Of a stretch of 64,000 bases of DNA, positions 26,534-35,604 are shown piece after piece (positions within the stretch are counted from its first letter, which is position 1; each line of letters opens with the position of its first letter). The notes below the pieces were generated by a model, which worked only from the letters and a program-made list of their open reading frames with translations, did not search any database and was not told where the DNA came from. Origin of the DNA: an uncultured Intestinimonas sp. (GTDB lineage Bacteria > Bacillota > Clostridia > Oscillospirales > Oscillospiraceae); NCBI RefSeq assembly GCF_944387245.1, contig NZ_CALXEE010000002.1, positions 27,719 to 91,718 on the forward strand. The letters run 5' to 3'. Made by a program: the position numbers and the translations under genes.

Positions 26534-26551
26534 GCATGGCGTATGCCATGC
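26534..26551 (+). terminator. Weak hairpin after the recombinase
   Basis: GCATGGC-GTAT-GCCATGC, with flanking AGAG/CTCT that extends pairing, just past the recombinase stop. There is no good U tract. Confidence 0.4.
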
Positions 26552-26980
26552 CTCTGTATTCCGGGTCACTTTTTCCTTTCTATAGACAGTTGGTGAGTAG
26601 ATTATTCCCTTTATGTGTCAAGGAGCGAAGTACTGGCGTTTCTCGCTGCACAAACGCTGGAGAGACGCCGTGGAATTGGAGCAGCCCTGTGGGAGCAATG
26701 CCCTTTTGAACAATTTCCCCCATGCTGGAACAATCTCTTTCCAGTACCGTTTTGAATAAGATGGAGATCCGGACGCGGTGTGTCGCTGAAGTACAGATTG
26801 GCTCAATAATGAGACGAATCACAAGAGAAAACTGGGAATATTTAATAAATTTCGGCAAATAAAAGGCGCTAAAAAGGGACACTTTGACCATATGGCTCAT
26901 TTGCGAGTCTGATGCGGCTTGAATGTGGGCCGAAAATTTGATTTCCCATTTTAAGGAAAATAATAAAATTAAAATTGGTT
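26552..26980. other. Non-coding stretch between recombinase and module 1
   Basis: About 430 bases that become increasingly AT-rich. No frame with a ribosome site or recognisable product on either strand. It leads into the sigma-54 promoter region of module 1. Confidence 0.45.
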
Positions 26981-26998
26981 AATATTTTGGAAAATATT
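26981..26998. promoter_or_regulatory. Palindrome upstream of the module 1 promoter
   Basis: AATATTTT-GG-AAAATATT is a perfect 8+8 inverted repeat 46 bases upstream of the -24 element. It may bind the activator encoded at 34174 or only bend the DNA. AT-richness makes chance symmetry more likely. Confidence 0.3.
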
Positions 26999-27044
26999 TA
27001 TAATAATTTGCCATTTTTAAAGCGAAAAAATTCAAGTCAAAAAA

Positions 27045-27060
27045 TGGCACATGGGTTGCT
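27045..27060 (+). promoter_or_regulatory. Sigma-54 promoter of module 1
   Basis: TGGCAC-ATGGG-TTGCT matches the -24/-12 consensus, about 70 bases before the first gene (27131). It is expected to be activated by the enhancer-binding protein encoded at 34174. Confidence 0.9.
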
Positions 27061-27130
27061 TTATTTAGGGACAGGCATGCCTGGCTAAAAGATGAATTTG
27101 TATTGTGTAAGAAAGAGAAAGGTGGCATTT

Positions 27131-28273
27131 ATGAATCAAAATGAAAAAGTGTCATGGGGGACAATCCTGAGCGTATCGTCTGTGGCATTTGGCATCCATG
27201 TAGGTGGAGGCTTTGCCACTGGTAACCAGACGGTGACCTATTTTGTCAAGTATGGCTGGTGGGCCGCCGTGCTTCCCTTCGTCGCAATGCTCATTTTAAA
27301 TCTGGTCTTTCGTTCCGCACTGATCAACGCGCAGATCAATAAATCCGGCAACTACCGTGAGTGGGCTGATGGTGCTTTTGCACCCTTAAGCATGGTGTTC
27401 GGTACCATTTTTGAGATATGCTTTGTCATCATTACCTTGATCGCGGTGGCAACCTCCATTGCAGGAGCCGGATCTCTGCTAGAGACCTACGGGATTCCCT
27501 ATAATGTCGGTATTTTGCTCACCAGTATTCTGTTCCTTGTCCTGACCATTTTTGGAAAGGAACTGGTGGCAAAGGCATCTTCCTTTATGACCATCTGCAT
27601 CGTAATCTGCATGCTGATGCTCTGCTATGTGGGCCTGACCATGGATGGCGGTGATTTGAGCGGCGCAGTCAGTCCCTCCAACAACCCCATCGGATTCCTC
27701 CCCGCGGTGTGGAGCATGCTCCAATATGTGGGCTATCAGTCTTATACCGGCGCCACCATTTCGCCCTATGCCGCCACCCTGAAAAATAAGCATAACATCA
27801 ACAAAATGGTAATTGTCAACTTTATCCTCAACAGTGCCATGCTGGGTCTGTCCACCTTCACTTTGATGGCGTGGTCTGGAAAAGTAATGGACAGCACCCT
27901 CCCCATTCTGGAGATCGCCACCATGAGCGGTGTCGGGATTCTGCGCTATGCTTACACTATCGTTTTGTTCATGGCGTTTGTCTCCACCGGTGTGGGTTGT
28001 ACCTTTGGCTGTGTGACTCGATTTGAGGGCAAGGTGCTCAAGAATCTTGGCATGCTTCCCCGTCGTACCATTATCTCCTTTGTGGCCATTGCCCTGGCCA
28101 TGGGTATGAGTACGTTCGGCCTGACCGCGCTGGTAATGCAGGGCTACGGCAAGCTTGGTATCGTTGGTATCGTCATTATGATTATTCCTTGCCTGACCTT
28201 TATTTGGGCGCGCAATGTGAAGGGTGTTCCCACCCGCAAGGAGGCAATGGAAGAGCCCGGGCAGAAAAACTGA
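27131..28273 (+). CDS. YkvI-like membrane transporter
   Basis: A 380-aa integral membrane protein with about ten to eleven spans. It belongs to the YkvI/APC-like group (VSWGTILSVSSVAFGIHVGGGFATGNQ at the N-terminus is the usual discontinuous first helix with glycine-rich unwinding). It is first in the module 1 operon and so probably imports the acid or amino acid processed by the enzymes behind it. The ATG at 27131 follows AAGGTGG; an ATG 13 codons upstream has no ribosome site. Substrate unknown. Confidence 0.75.
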   Translation: MNQNEKVSWGTILSVSSVAFGIHVGGGFATGNQTVTYFVKYGWWAAVLPFVAMLILNLVFRSALINAQINKSGNYREWADGAFAPLSMVFGTIFEICFVIITLIAVATSIAGAGSLLETYGIPYNVGILLTSILFLVLTIFGKELVAKASSFMTICIVICMLMLCYVGLTMDGGDLSGAVSPSNNPIGFLPAVWSMLQYVGYQSYTGATISPYAATLKNKHNINKMVIVNFILNSAMLGLSTFTLMAWSGKVMDSTLPILEIATMSGVGILRYAYTIVLFMAFVSTGVGCTFGCVTRFEGKVLKNLGMLPRRTIISFVAIALAMGMSTFGLTALVMQGYGKLGIVGIVIMIIPCLTFIWARNVKGVPTRKEAMEEPGQKN

Positions 28274-28340
28274 ACAAGCAAACAGCAGGGCCTGGTAACA
28301 GGCACTTTCCAAATTGATGATTCAAGGGAGGAAATATCAA

Positions 28341-29471
28341 ATGATCATTCCACAAGATGTGCAAGACCTGCGGGACCTGGTTCGCCAGTTTGTAGATCAT
28401 GAGATCATTCCGTATGTCGCCGAGTATGACCGCTCCGGCGAGATGCCTACAGAGCTTTATGACAAGTGTATCGAACTGGGGCTGAACGCCGCATATATGC
28501 CTGCGAAGTATGGTGGGCCCGAACTGAGCAAACTGGCTTTTGCCGTTTTGCAGGAGGAACTGGCCAGAGGTGACATTGGCATCTCTACCACCATGGGCGC
28601 TACCTGCCTGGCCTCCCTCCCTGTGATGCTGGGTGGTACTGAGGAGCAGAAGGATCTCTGGTGGAATATCGTTGCGGAGAAGCACTTCGCGGCGTTTTGC
28701 CTGACTGAGCCCAATGCTGGATCTGATGCCGCCGGTATGCGCACCACCGCGGAGCGTGACGGGGATGACTACATCATCAACGGTACAAAGTGCTTTATCT
28801 CTAACGGCGGCCTGGCAGGTGTATATTCCGTCCTGGCTACCGTGGACCGCTCCAAAGGGCATAAGGGCCTGACCGCCTTTATCGTGGAACGGGACCGCCC
28901 CGGCGTTTCCGTGGGTAAGGAAGAGGACAAGATGGGCATGCGCCTTTCCAACACCACAGAAGTTATTTTTGACAACGTGCGCATTCCTGCCTCCAACCGC
29001 ATTGGCCCCGAGGGCGGCGGTTTCAAGGTTATCATGCAGACCCTGGACTATTCCCGCCCCGGCGTGGGCGCTCAGGGCGTGGGCATCGCCCAGCGGGCTT
29101 TGGAGGAGGCCGTGAAGTATGCCAAGCAGCGCAAACAGTTTGACCGGCCGATCGCCAGCTTCCAGGCGATTCAGTTCATGTTGGCCGACATGGCCATCGA
29201 GGTGGAGACGGCTCGTCAGATGGCCTATCATGTAGCCGACCTGATTGATCACGGAGCGACCGACTTTACCTATGAAGCCTGCATTGCCAAGACCCGGGGC
29301 GGTGATGCGGCCATGAAGGTAGCTGTGGATGCCGTGCAGGTGCTGGGCGGCTACGGCTATATGCGTGAGTACCCCGTGGAGAAGCTGATGAGAGATGCGA
29401 AGATCATCCAGATCTATGAAGGCACAAACCAGATTCAGCGGTCGGTGATTGCGGGGAAATTGCTGAAATAA
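28341..29471 (+). CDS. Acyl-CoA dehydrogenase / enoyl-CoA reductase 1
   Basis: A 376-aa acyl-CoA dehydrogenase with the FAD-binding motifs CLTEPNAGSDA and KCFISNG and the catalytic base Glu360 in YEGTNQIQR. Next to a 2-hydroxyacyl-CoA dehydratase it probably runs in reverse, reducing the enoyl-CoA formed by dehydration, as AcdA/AcdB-type enzymes do in clostridial Stickland reduction. No etfAB genes lie in the element, so electrons must come from host ETF. The ATG at 28341 follows GGGAGG by nine bases. It is 18 bases from the dehydratase gene and about 55% identical by eye to the second copy at 41556. Confidence 0.9.
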   Translation: MIIPQDVQDLRDLVRQFVDHEIIPYVAEYDRSGEMPTELYDKCIELGLNAAYMPAKYGGPELSKLAFAVLQEELARGDIGISTTMGATCLASLPVMLGGTEEQKDLWWNIVAEKHFAAFCLTEPNAGSDAAGMRTTAERDGDDYIINGTKCFISNGGLAGVYSVLATVDRSKGHKGLTAFIVERDRPGVSVGKEEDKMGMRLSNTTEVIFDNVRIPASNRIGPEGGGFKVIMQTLDYSRPGVGAQGVGIAQRALEEAVKYAKQRKQFDRPIASFQAIQFMLADMAIEVETARQMAYHVADLIDHGATDFTYEACIAKTRGGDAAMKVAVDAVQVLGGYGYMREYPVEKLMRDAKIIQIYEGTNQIQRSVIAGKLLK

Positions 29472-29489
29472 AAGGAAGGAGACTCCATT

Positions 29490-30710
29490 ATGGCGGAAAA
29501 TGTGCAAAAAACTGCGCCGTCCTCCAGGGAAATGCTGGGGTATTATCTCAACAAGAGCTATCAGGATGCCATAGAGGGAAAGGCCCGGGGGGAGCTGGTC
29601 TGCTGGGCAAGTTCGATCGCTCCTTGTGAGTTTTGTGAGACGATGGGCATACATATGCTCTATCCCGAAAATCATGCCGCTGCCATTGCCGCCAAGCACG
29701 GCGCGGAGGAAATGATCGAGCATGCAGAGAGCATGGGATATTCGGTTGACAATTGCTCTTATGCACGCATCAATCTGGCCTATATGGATATCCAAAAATG
29801 CGTTGCGGAGAATATGCCCCTGCCTGATTTTGTCCTGGTGTGCAATAACATCTGTGAGACGCTGATCAAGTGGTATGAGAACATTGCCTATCAGCTAAAG
29901 GTGCCCATCATTATGATTGATGTGCCGTACAACTATGAATACGAGCCATCTGAGTGGGCCATTGATTACATCGCCGCACAGTTTGAGCACGCCATTGAGC
30001 AGATGGAAGAGATCACCGGAAAGAAGTTTGACTATAACAAATATCGTGAGGTCATGCAGATTGCCGCGGAGAGCTCTTACTGGTGGACAAAGGCCATGGG
30101 GATGGCCGCTGCCAAGCCCAGCCCGCTGAACGGTTTTGATATCTTCAACTATATGGCGCTCATCGTGTGCATGCGTGGAAAGACCGGCTGCCGTGACACC
30201 TTTAAAAAATTGGCCGAGGAGCTGGAGGAGAAGATCCAGAAGGGTGAGCCCGCCTTCAAGGAGGGTGAAAAGTACCGCATCATGTGGGACGGCATTGCCT
30301 GCTGGCCTTATCTGAGCCACAACTACAAGGCCATGCGTGCATTGGGGATGAACATGACCGGTTCCACCTATCCCAGAGGATGGAAGCTGGACTATGACAA
30401 GGATGATATCCGCAGCATGGCCCGCGCCTACACCAGCGTCGGAAACAATCTGTCACTGGAAGCGCAAATCGATCTGAAAACCGAAGTCGTAAGGACTTAT
30501 AACTGCCAGGGTGTGACATACCATCTCAACCGCAGCTGCAAATGTATGGACTTCCTGTTCCATGAGATGCAGACCGAGGTGGCGCGCCGGACGGATACGC
30601 CCTACATCACCTTTGATGGAGATCAATCCGACCCCCGGAATTTCTCCAAGGCTCAGTTTGAGACGCGGGTGCAGGGCCTGGCTGAAATGATGGAGCAGCG
30701 CAAGTCGTAA
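29490..30710 (+). CDS. 2-hydroxyacyl-CoA dehydratase, larger subunit (HgdA/HadB type)
   Basis: A 406-aa subunit of the oxygen-sensitive [4Fe-4S] dehydratase that removes water from (R)-2-hydroxyacyl-CoA by a ketyl radical mechanism. Visible features include the Cys-rich N-terminal segment CWASSIAPCEFCETMG, CNNICETL, and a C-terminal SCKCMDF region that supplies cluster cysteines. It is immediately followed by the partner subunit (18 bases) and the activator. Substrates of relatives are lactoyl-, 2-hydroxyglutaryl-, 2-hydroxyisocaproyl- and phenyllactyl-CoA; the sequence alone does not choose. Confidence 0.9.
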   Translation: MAENVQKTAPSSREMLGYYLNKSYQDAIEGKARGELVCWASSIAPCEFCETMGIHMLYPENHAAAIAAKHGAEEMIEHAESMGYSVDNCSYARINLAYMDIQKCVAENMPLPDFVLVCNNICETLIKWYENIAYQLKVPIIMIDVPYNYEYEPSEWAIDYIAAQFEHAIEQMEEITGKKFDYNKYREVMQIAAESSYWWTKAMGMAAAKPSPLNGFDIFNYMALIVCMRGKTGCRDTFKKLAEELEEKIQKGEPAFKEGEKYRIMWDGIACWPYLSHNYKAMRALGMNMTGSTYPRGWKLDYDKDDIRSMARAYTSVGNNLSLEAQIDLKTEVVRTYNCQGVTYHLNRSCKCMDFLFHEMQTEVARRTDTPYITFDGDQSDPRNFSKAQFETRVQGLAEMMEQRKS

Positions 30711-30728
30711 GGGAAGGGAGAGGCTAGT

Positions 30729-31850
30729 ATGTCAAAGATGCAGAGCATCCTGGAAAAGCTGGCGATCAATCCTGTCCAGGCTGTTGAAGATTACAAGAAG
30801 AAAACAGGAAAAGGCGCCGTGGGATGCATTGCACCCTACACGCCGGAGGAGATCATACACGCTGCCGGTATGCTCCCCATTGGTCTGTGGGGTGGGCAGG
30901 TAGAGCTCAACAAGGTGCGGGCCGTGCTTCCGGCCTTTGCCTGCTCCATTATGCAGTCGATTAAGGAACTGGAGCTTTCGGGCAGCTACGATATCCTAAC
31001 CGCCGTGCTGTGTCCCTCGTCCTGTGATACGCTCAAGGCCATTGGACAGAAGTGGACACGGAAAGACGTGCCCATGATCCAGTTCGTGCATCCTCACAAC
31101 CGGAAACTGCCCGCGGCCAGGACATTCCTCGCCAAAGAGTATCAACACGTGAGGGAGCGTTTGGAAAATGTGATCGGGGAGCCCATTCCCGATGAGGCCA
31201 TTGTTCAGAGTATTCAGGTGTACAACGAGCATCGGGCCGTTATGCGCGAGTTTGCCCGGGCAGCGGGTGCACATCCCGACCTGATCGATCCTAAGACCAG
31301 ACATCTGGTATTCAAGAGTGCATTCTTTATGCGGAAGGAAGAGCACACCGCTCTGGTGCGTGAGCTGACCGCCCTGCTTGACGAAGCTCCGGTCAAACCG
31401 TGGGATGGGCCGAAGATCATACTTTCCGGTATCATGGCTGAGCCGGACAGTATTCTGGATGTGATGAAGGAGCTGCATATTGCCGTTGTCGCGGACGATC
31501 TGGCTCAGGAGAGCCGTCAGAACCGGGTGGACGTCCCGGAGGACGGCACTGTAATGGAGCGGCTGGCCGAACAGTGGCAGAACATGTACGGCTGTTCCCT
31601 GGCATATGAGCATGAGAAGACCAGAGTCCCCATGCTGGTAGATATGGTCAAAAAGAATCAGGCGGACGCTGTCGTGGTGGCAATGATGAAATTCTGCGAT
31701 CCTGAGGAGTTTGACTATCCCATGATCAAACAGACCATGGAAAAGGAGAACATCCCGCTGCTCCAGGTGGAGATAGACCAGCAGATGCAGTCTGTGGAGC
31801 AGTTCAGAACGAGAATGCAGAGCTTTGTGGAAATGCTCAGGCACGAATAA
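30729..31850 (+). CDS. 2-hydroxyacyl-CoA dehydratase, smaller subunit (HgdB/HadC type)
   Basis: A 373-aa partner of the preceding protein and a member of the same family, with GCIAPYTPEEIIHAAGMLPIGLWG near the N-terminus, PSSCDTL and a late MKFCDPEEFDYPMIK that provide the second cluster's ligands. The heterodimer needs one-electron activation by the ATPase encoded next. Genes are close (18 and 33 bases) and in the usual HadB-HadC order, though the activator here follows rather than precedes them. Confidence 0.9.
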   Translation: MSKMQSILEKLAINPVQAVEDYKKKTGKGAVGCIAPYTPEEIIHAAGMLPIGLWGGQVELNKVRAVLPAFACSIMQSIKELELSGSYDILTAVLCPSSCDTLKAIGQKWTRKDVPMIQFVHPHNRKLPAARTFLAKEYQHVRERLENVIGEPIPDEAIVQSIQVYNEHRAVMREFARAAGAHPDLIDPKTRHLVFKSAFFMRKEEHTALVRELTALLDEAPVKPWDGPKIILSGIMAEPDSILDVMKELHIAVVADDLAQESRQNRVDVPEDGTVMERLAEQWQNMYGCSLAYEHEKTRVPMLVDMVKKNQADAVVVAMMKFCDPEEFDYPMIKQTMEKENIPLLQVEIDQQMQSVEQFRTRMQSFVEMLRHE

Positions 31851-31883
31851 GAAAAGAAGCGCCGGAAAAGTGCGGAAAGGCGG

Positions 31884-32675
31884 ATGAACGTGTATACCAT
31901 TGGAATAGATATTGGCTCGGCTTCCAGCAAAGTGGTAATTCTTAAAGACGGGAGCAGTATCGAGGCGTGGTCTGTCATACAGACTGGAACCGGCAGCAGG
32001 GGGCCGGAGAAGGCCATGGAACAGGCACTGGCTCAGGCCGGCATTCATCTGGAGGATGCTGCCGGGATCGTGGCTACAGGTTATGGACGCATGAATTCCG
32101 CCTACACCGACAAACAGTTCAGCGAGATCAGCTGTCATGCAAAAGGGATTGCGCATCTGCTCCCCAATGCCCGGACAATCATCGACATTGGTGGACAGGA
32201 TGCCAAAGCCATCCGTCTGGATGACCGGGGCATGGTGCAGCAGTTTGCCATGAATGACAAATGTGCTGCTGGCACAGGCCGCTTTCTTGAGGTAATGGCC
32301 CGGGTCATGGAAACCTCCCTGTCTGAGCTGCAGGAATGGGACAATAAAGCCCGTACGGTCGCTCATGTTAGCAGTACATGTACCGTCTTTGCTGAGTCGG
32401 AAGTAATCTCTCTGCTGTCCGCCGGAACGCCAAAAGCTGACATCATTGCCGGCGTACATAAATCTGTGGCGAGCAAAGCTGGTAGTCTGGTGCTGCGCAT
32501 TGGTCTACAGGAAGACGTCGTTATGAGCGGAGGGGTTGCACAAAATCGCGGTGTGGTCAAGGCAATGGAGGCTGAGCTGAAGGTGCCAGTTCAGGTGGCG
32601 CCCAACCCGCAAATTGTCGGGGCTTTGGGAGCGGCCCTATTCGCTTATGAGGCACAGATGAAAAAACAGAAATAG
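31884..32675 (+). CDS. 2-hydroxyacyl-CoA dehydratase activator ATPase (HadI/HgdC type)
   Basis: A 263-aa ASKHA-fold ATPase. The ATP loop GIDIGSASSK starts at residue 7, and the two cluster cysteines are in NDKCAAGTGRF and SSTCTVFAESE; a single [4Fe-4S] bridges the homodimer. It injects one electron into the dehydratase with ATP hydrolysis. Length (about 260) and motifs match HgdC/HadI. Its presence makes the dehydratase module self-sufficient apart from reduced ferredoxin or flavodoxin. Confidence 0.92.
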   Translation: MNVYTIGIDIGSASSKVVILKDGSSIEAWSVIQTGTGSRGPEKAMEQALAQAGIHLEDAAGIVATGYGRMNSAYTDKQFSEISCHAKGIAHLLPNARTIIDIGGQDAKAIRLDDRGMVQQFAMNDKCAAGTGRFLEVMARVMETSLSELQEWDNKARTVAHVSSTCTVFAESEVISLLSAGTPKADIIAGVHKSVASKAGSLVLRIGLQEDVVMSGGVAQNRGVVKAMEAELKVPVQVAPNPQIVGALGAALFAYEAQMKKQK

Positions 32676-32689
32676 AAAGGTGAGTACAT

Positions 32690-34051
32690 ATGAGCCGTTG
32701 GTCTAGTATGTATCAGGAAAAGCTGAAGACCGCCGATGAGGTGGCCAGCTGGATAAAAGATGGCGATCATGTAGAGTTTTCTCCCTTCGTAACTGTTCCG
32801 TGGGACCTAGATGCGGCATTGGCCAAAAGAAAGGACGAACTCCACAAGGTGTTCATCCGCTGCTCAACGCTTACCTGGGTTCCTGAGGTGTTCAAAGTGG
32901 ACCCGCAGGGCGAGACCTTCCTGATGTGTGACGGGTCGTTCAGCGGCGTTACCCGGAAAATGAAGAGCCAAGGTGAGATCTATATTAACCCCTGCCTTTA
33001 CCACGAGGCTCCCATGCTCTATACCCGTGGCGTTCTGCACAACGAGTATCTGTTCCTGGCGGCTACGCCCATGGATGAAAACGGTTTCTTCAACCTGAGT
33101 ACATCGGCCTCCTCCCAGGTGGATATGGCACGGGCCCGCAGTGGGCCCCAAAAGAACCTGAAAGTGATCCTCGAGATCAATGAAGCCCTGCCCGTGGTGC
33201 AGGGAGACAACTATTTCCACATCTCCGAAATCGACGCGGTGGTGGAGAGTTCTCAGGCTCGCAAGCCGACAGCCATCGGAAAGGTTGAGCCTACTGAGAT
33301 CGACGCCAAAATCGCTCAGTACATCATGAACGAAATGGTCGATGGGGCCTGTCTGCAACTGGGCATCGGCGGTATGCCCAATCTGGTCGGTAAGATGATT
33401 GCCGACAGCGATCTGAAGGATCTGGGCTGCCACAGCGAGATGTTTGTCGATGCGTATATGGATCTGTTCAACGCCGGCAAGCTGACCAACGCCCGCAAGC
33501 AGCTGGATGTGGGGAAGAGCGTGTTTACCTTTGCCATGGGTTCGGCTGAGTTGTATGATTTTATCAACAATAACCCCAGCATGCGCTGCATGCCGGTTTC
33601 TTACACCAATGATCCCAGTGTCATTGCCAAGAACGACCGCGTGTACTCTATCTGCTCCTGCTTGGCGGTGGATCTTTTCGGCAATGTGTCCTCTGAATCG
33701 GTAGGGTATAAGCAAATTTCCGGCACGGGCGGTCAGTGGGATTACCACTATGCATCCTTCCACTCCAAGGGGGGCAAGGGATTCTTGTGTATGCCCTCTT
33801 CCAAAGTGACAAAGGATGGCAAGCGGGTTTCCAACATCGTGGTGAGTCACACGCCCGGAACCCAGATCACAGTGTCCGGAAACACCACAAACTATGTGGT
33901 GACGGAGTACGGCATTGTCAATCTGAAGGGCCTTACTACCTGGGAAAAGGTTGAGGCGCTGGTGAGTATCGCACACCCCGATTTTCGGGATGAACTGTTC
34001 AAGGCTGCGGAAGCCGGGCGTATTTGGCGGGCACAGAATAAAATCATTTAA
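32690..34051 (+). CDS. Acetyl-CoA hydrolase/transferase-family CoA-transferase
   Basis: A 453-aa class I CoA-transferase of the 4-hydroxybutyrate/butyrate:acetate group. The C-terminal half has the active-site region SSESVGYKQISGTGGQWDY, with Glu as the CoA acceptor, and GIGGMPN in the middle. It would load CoA onto the hydroxy acid for dehydration, taking it from acetyl-CoA or the end-product acyl-CoA. Related reductive pathways (FldA, HadA) use class III transferases, so this pairing is unusual. It is last in the operon and followed by a strong terminator. Confidence 0.86.
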   Translation: MSRWSSMYQEKLKTADEVASWIKDGDHVEFSPFVTVPWDLDAALAKRKDELHKVFIRCSTLTWVPEVFKVDPQGETFLMCDGSFSGVTRKMKSQGEIYINPCLYHEAPMLYTRGVLHNEYLFLAATPMDENGFFNLSTSASSQVDMARARSGPQKNLKVILEINEALPVVQGDNYFHISEIDAVVESSQARKPTAIGKVEPTEIDAKIAQYIMNEMVDGACLQLGIGGMPNLVGKMIADSDLKDLGCHSEMFVDAYMDLFNAGKLTNARKQLDVGKSVFTFAMGSAELYDFINNNPSMRCMPVSYTNDPSVIAKNDRVYSICSCLAVDLFGNVSSESVGYKQISGTGGQWDYHYASFHSKGGKGFLCMPSSKVTKDGKRVSNIVVSHTPGTQITVSGNTTNYVVTEYGIVNLKGLTTWEKVEALVSIAHPDFRDELFKAAEAGRIWRAQNKII

Positions 34052-34061
34052 TGGTCTTAAG

Positions 34062-34098
34062 GGATGGGGTGACACCAGCTACGCCCCATCCTTTTTTT
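34062..34098 (+). terminator. Rho-independent terminator of the module 1 operon
   Basis: Stem GGATGGGG/CCCCATCC (34062-34069, 34084-34091) followed by T7. Confidence 0.88.
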
Positions 34099-34113
34099 AC
34101 CTGCGCCGGGTAC

Positions 34114-34143
34114 TTGCCATCTTTGGTTTGGCTTTAGTATACT
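34114..34143 (+). promoter_or_regulatory. Sigma-70 promoter of the first activator gene
   Basis: TTGCCA, 18 bases, TATACT, ending 30 bases before the ATG at 34174. Confidence 0.65.
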
Positions 34144-34173
34144 GGAGACAAACCTTCGGAAAGGGGAGGCAAC

Positions 34174-35586
34174 ATGCGGGAGAGATTAGAACTGCAAGAT
34201 TTTAAGGCGCTCGTTGACAATGCCGACAACGGATATATGATCGCGGATGGAAAAGGACTCATTCTGTATACTAACCGCGCTTATCTGCGCGCAGTCTCCC
34301 AAATCGAGAGTATGGTCGGCCATTATATGAGTGAATTCATTGAAGACGGTTCCATCAAACAATCCTGTCTCCTGATGGCAATAGAGCAAAAGCGGAAGGT
34401 GTCAATGGTCACGGTGACGCACGGAGTCAGCGGGGAAAAAACAGCGTATGTCTCATCTACTCCGTATCTGGATGAGAATGGAGATGTCTATAAAGTCATT
34501 ACACAGGCCCGGGATCAAACTGAACTGACGGAACTGAAGGAGCAGGTGCGACTGCTGGAAAACCAGATGAACAAAAGCATGTTCCAGGGAGGGGACAAGC
34601 CCGACTATGGCCCTGGCGTTGTAGTTATGAGCAAAAAAATGCGGGGGGTCATGGAGTTGGCTGATAAAGTCAAGGATGTCAATTCCACCATTTTGCTGCT
34701 GGGAGAATCCGGGGTCGGAAAAGAAGTCGTCGCTCAGTACATCAGAAACAACAGTATATTCAAGGACAAACCCTTCATTGCGGTAAACTGCAGCGCCTTT
34801 TCGGAACAATTGCTGGAGAGCGAATTGTTCGGATATGTGGGAGGCAGCTTTACCGGTGCAAACAAGGAGGGGAAAAAGGGACTTTTTGAAGCGGCAGAGG
34901 ATGGAATTTTATTTTTGGATGAAATCGGCGAGATCTCACCACGGATCCAGGTAGAGCTGCTGCGTACCCTGGAGGATAAGTCCATCTGCCGAGTGGGTGA
35001 TTATCAGCGCATTCCCATCCATGCCAGAATTATCTCAGCGACCAACAAGGATTTAAAGCAAATGGTGCAGGAAAAGAAGTTCCGTGAAGATCTGTACTAT
35101 CGACTCAATGTGATCTCCATTTCCATTCCGCCGCTGCGCCAGAGAACGGATGACATTTTCCCGCTGCTGTTATTCTATCTGCACAAATATAACCAGATGT
35201 ATGATACAGACAAACGGTTTACCAAAGCGGCAATTCAACGGCTTCGGCGATACAATTGGCCCGGAAACATTCGAGAACTGAAGAATCTGGTAGAGCGCCT
35301 GGTCGTGACCAGCGGAGGAGATTTGATTCGCGAATCGGATTTGCTTCCATTGAGACTGGAGCAGAACGCCTCGGAAGTGGATGTTGGAGAAAACGCGATG
35401 TCGCTTCAGTTCGATCAACTTGTCCCCTTGGACTATGCGGTGGAAGAGGTTGAAAAACAACTTTTACTGATGGCAAAGAAGAAATACGTATCCAGCAGGA
35501 AGATGGCACAGCATCTGAAAGTGAGCAGAGCTACCGTCTGCCGAAAGTTAAAGAAGTACAATATTTCATTGGAAAAGGATGAATAA
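34174..35586 (+). CDS. Sigma-54 activator 1 (PAS-AAA-HTH), GSFTGA variant
   Basis: A 470-aa bacterial enhancer-binding protein: N-terminal PAS sensor (LVDNADNGYMIADGKGLILYTNRAY, residues 10-115), AAA+ domain with Walker A GESGVGKE (176-183) and Walker B LFLDEIGE, and a C-terminal Fis-type HTH (SSRKMAQHLKVSRATVCRKLKKY). The sigma-54 contact loop reads GSFTGA (224-229) instead of GAFTGA. It should activate the promoter at 27045, sensing a ligand or CoA ester through PAS. It heads a likely operon with the MFS and flavoenzyme genes (gaps of 18 and 21 bases). Confidence 0.9.
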   Translation: MRERLELQDFKALVDNADNGYMIADGKGLILYTNRAYLRAVSQIESMVGHYMSEFIEDGSIKQSCLLMAIEQKRKVSMVTVTHGVSGEKTAYVSSTPYLDENGDVYKVITQARDQTELTELKEQVRLLENQMNKSMFQGGDKPDYGPGVVVMSKKMRGVMELADKVKDVNSTILLLGESGVGKEVVAQYIRNNSIFKDKPFIAVNCSAFSEQLLESELFGYVGGSFTGANKEGKKGLFEAAEDGILFLDEIGEISPRIQVELLRTLEDKSICRVGDYQRIPIHARIISATNKDLKQMVQEKKFREDLYYRLNVISISIPPLRQRTDDIFPLLLFYLHKYNQMYDTDKRFTKAAIQRLRRYNWPGNIRELKNLVERLVVTSGGDLIRESDLLPLRLEQNASEVDVGENAMSLQFDQLVPLDYAVEEVEKQLLLMAKKKYVSSRKMAQHLKVSRATVCRKLKKYNISLEKDE

Positions 35587-35604
35587 AATTATTTGAGGTG
35601 AAAA

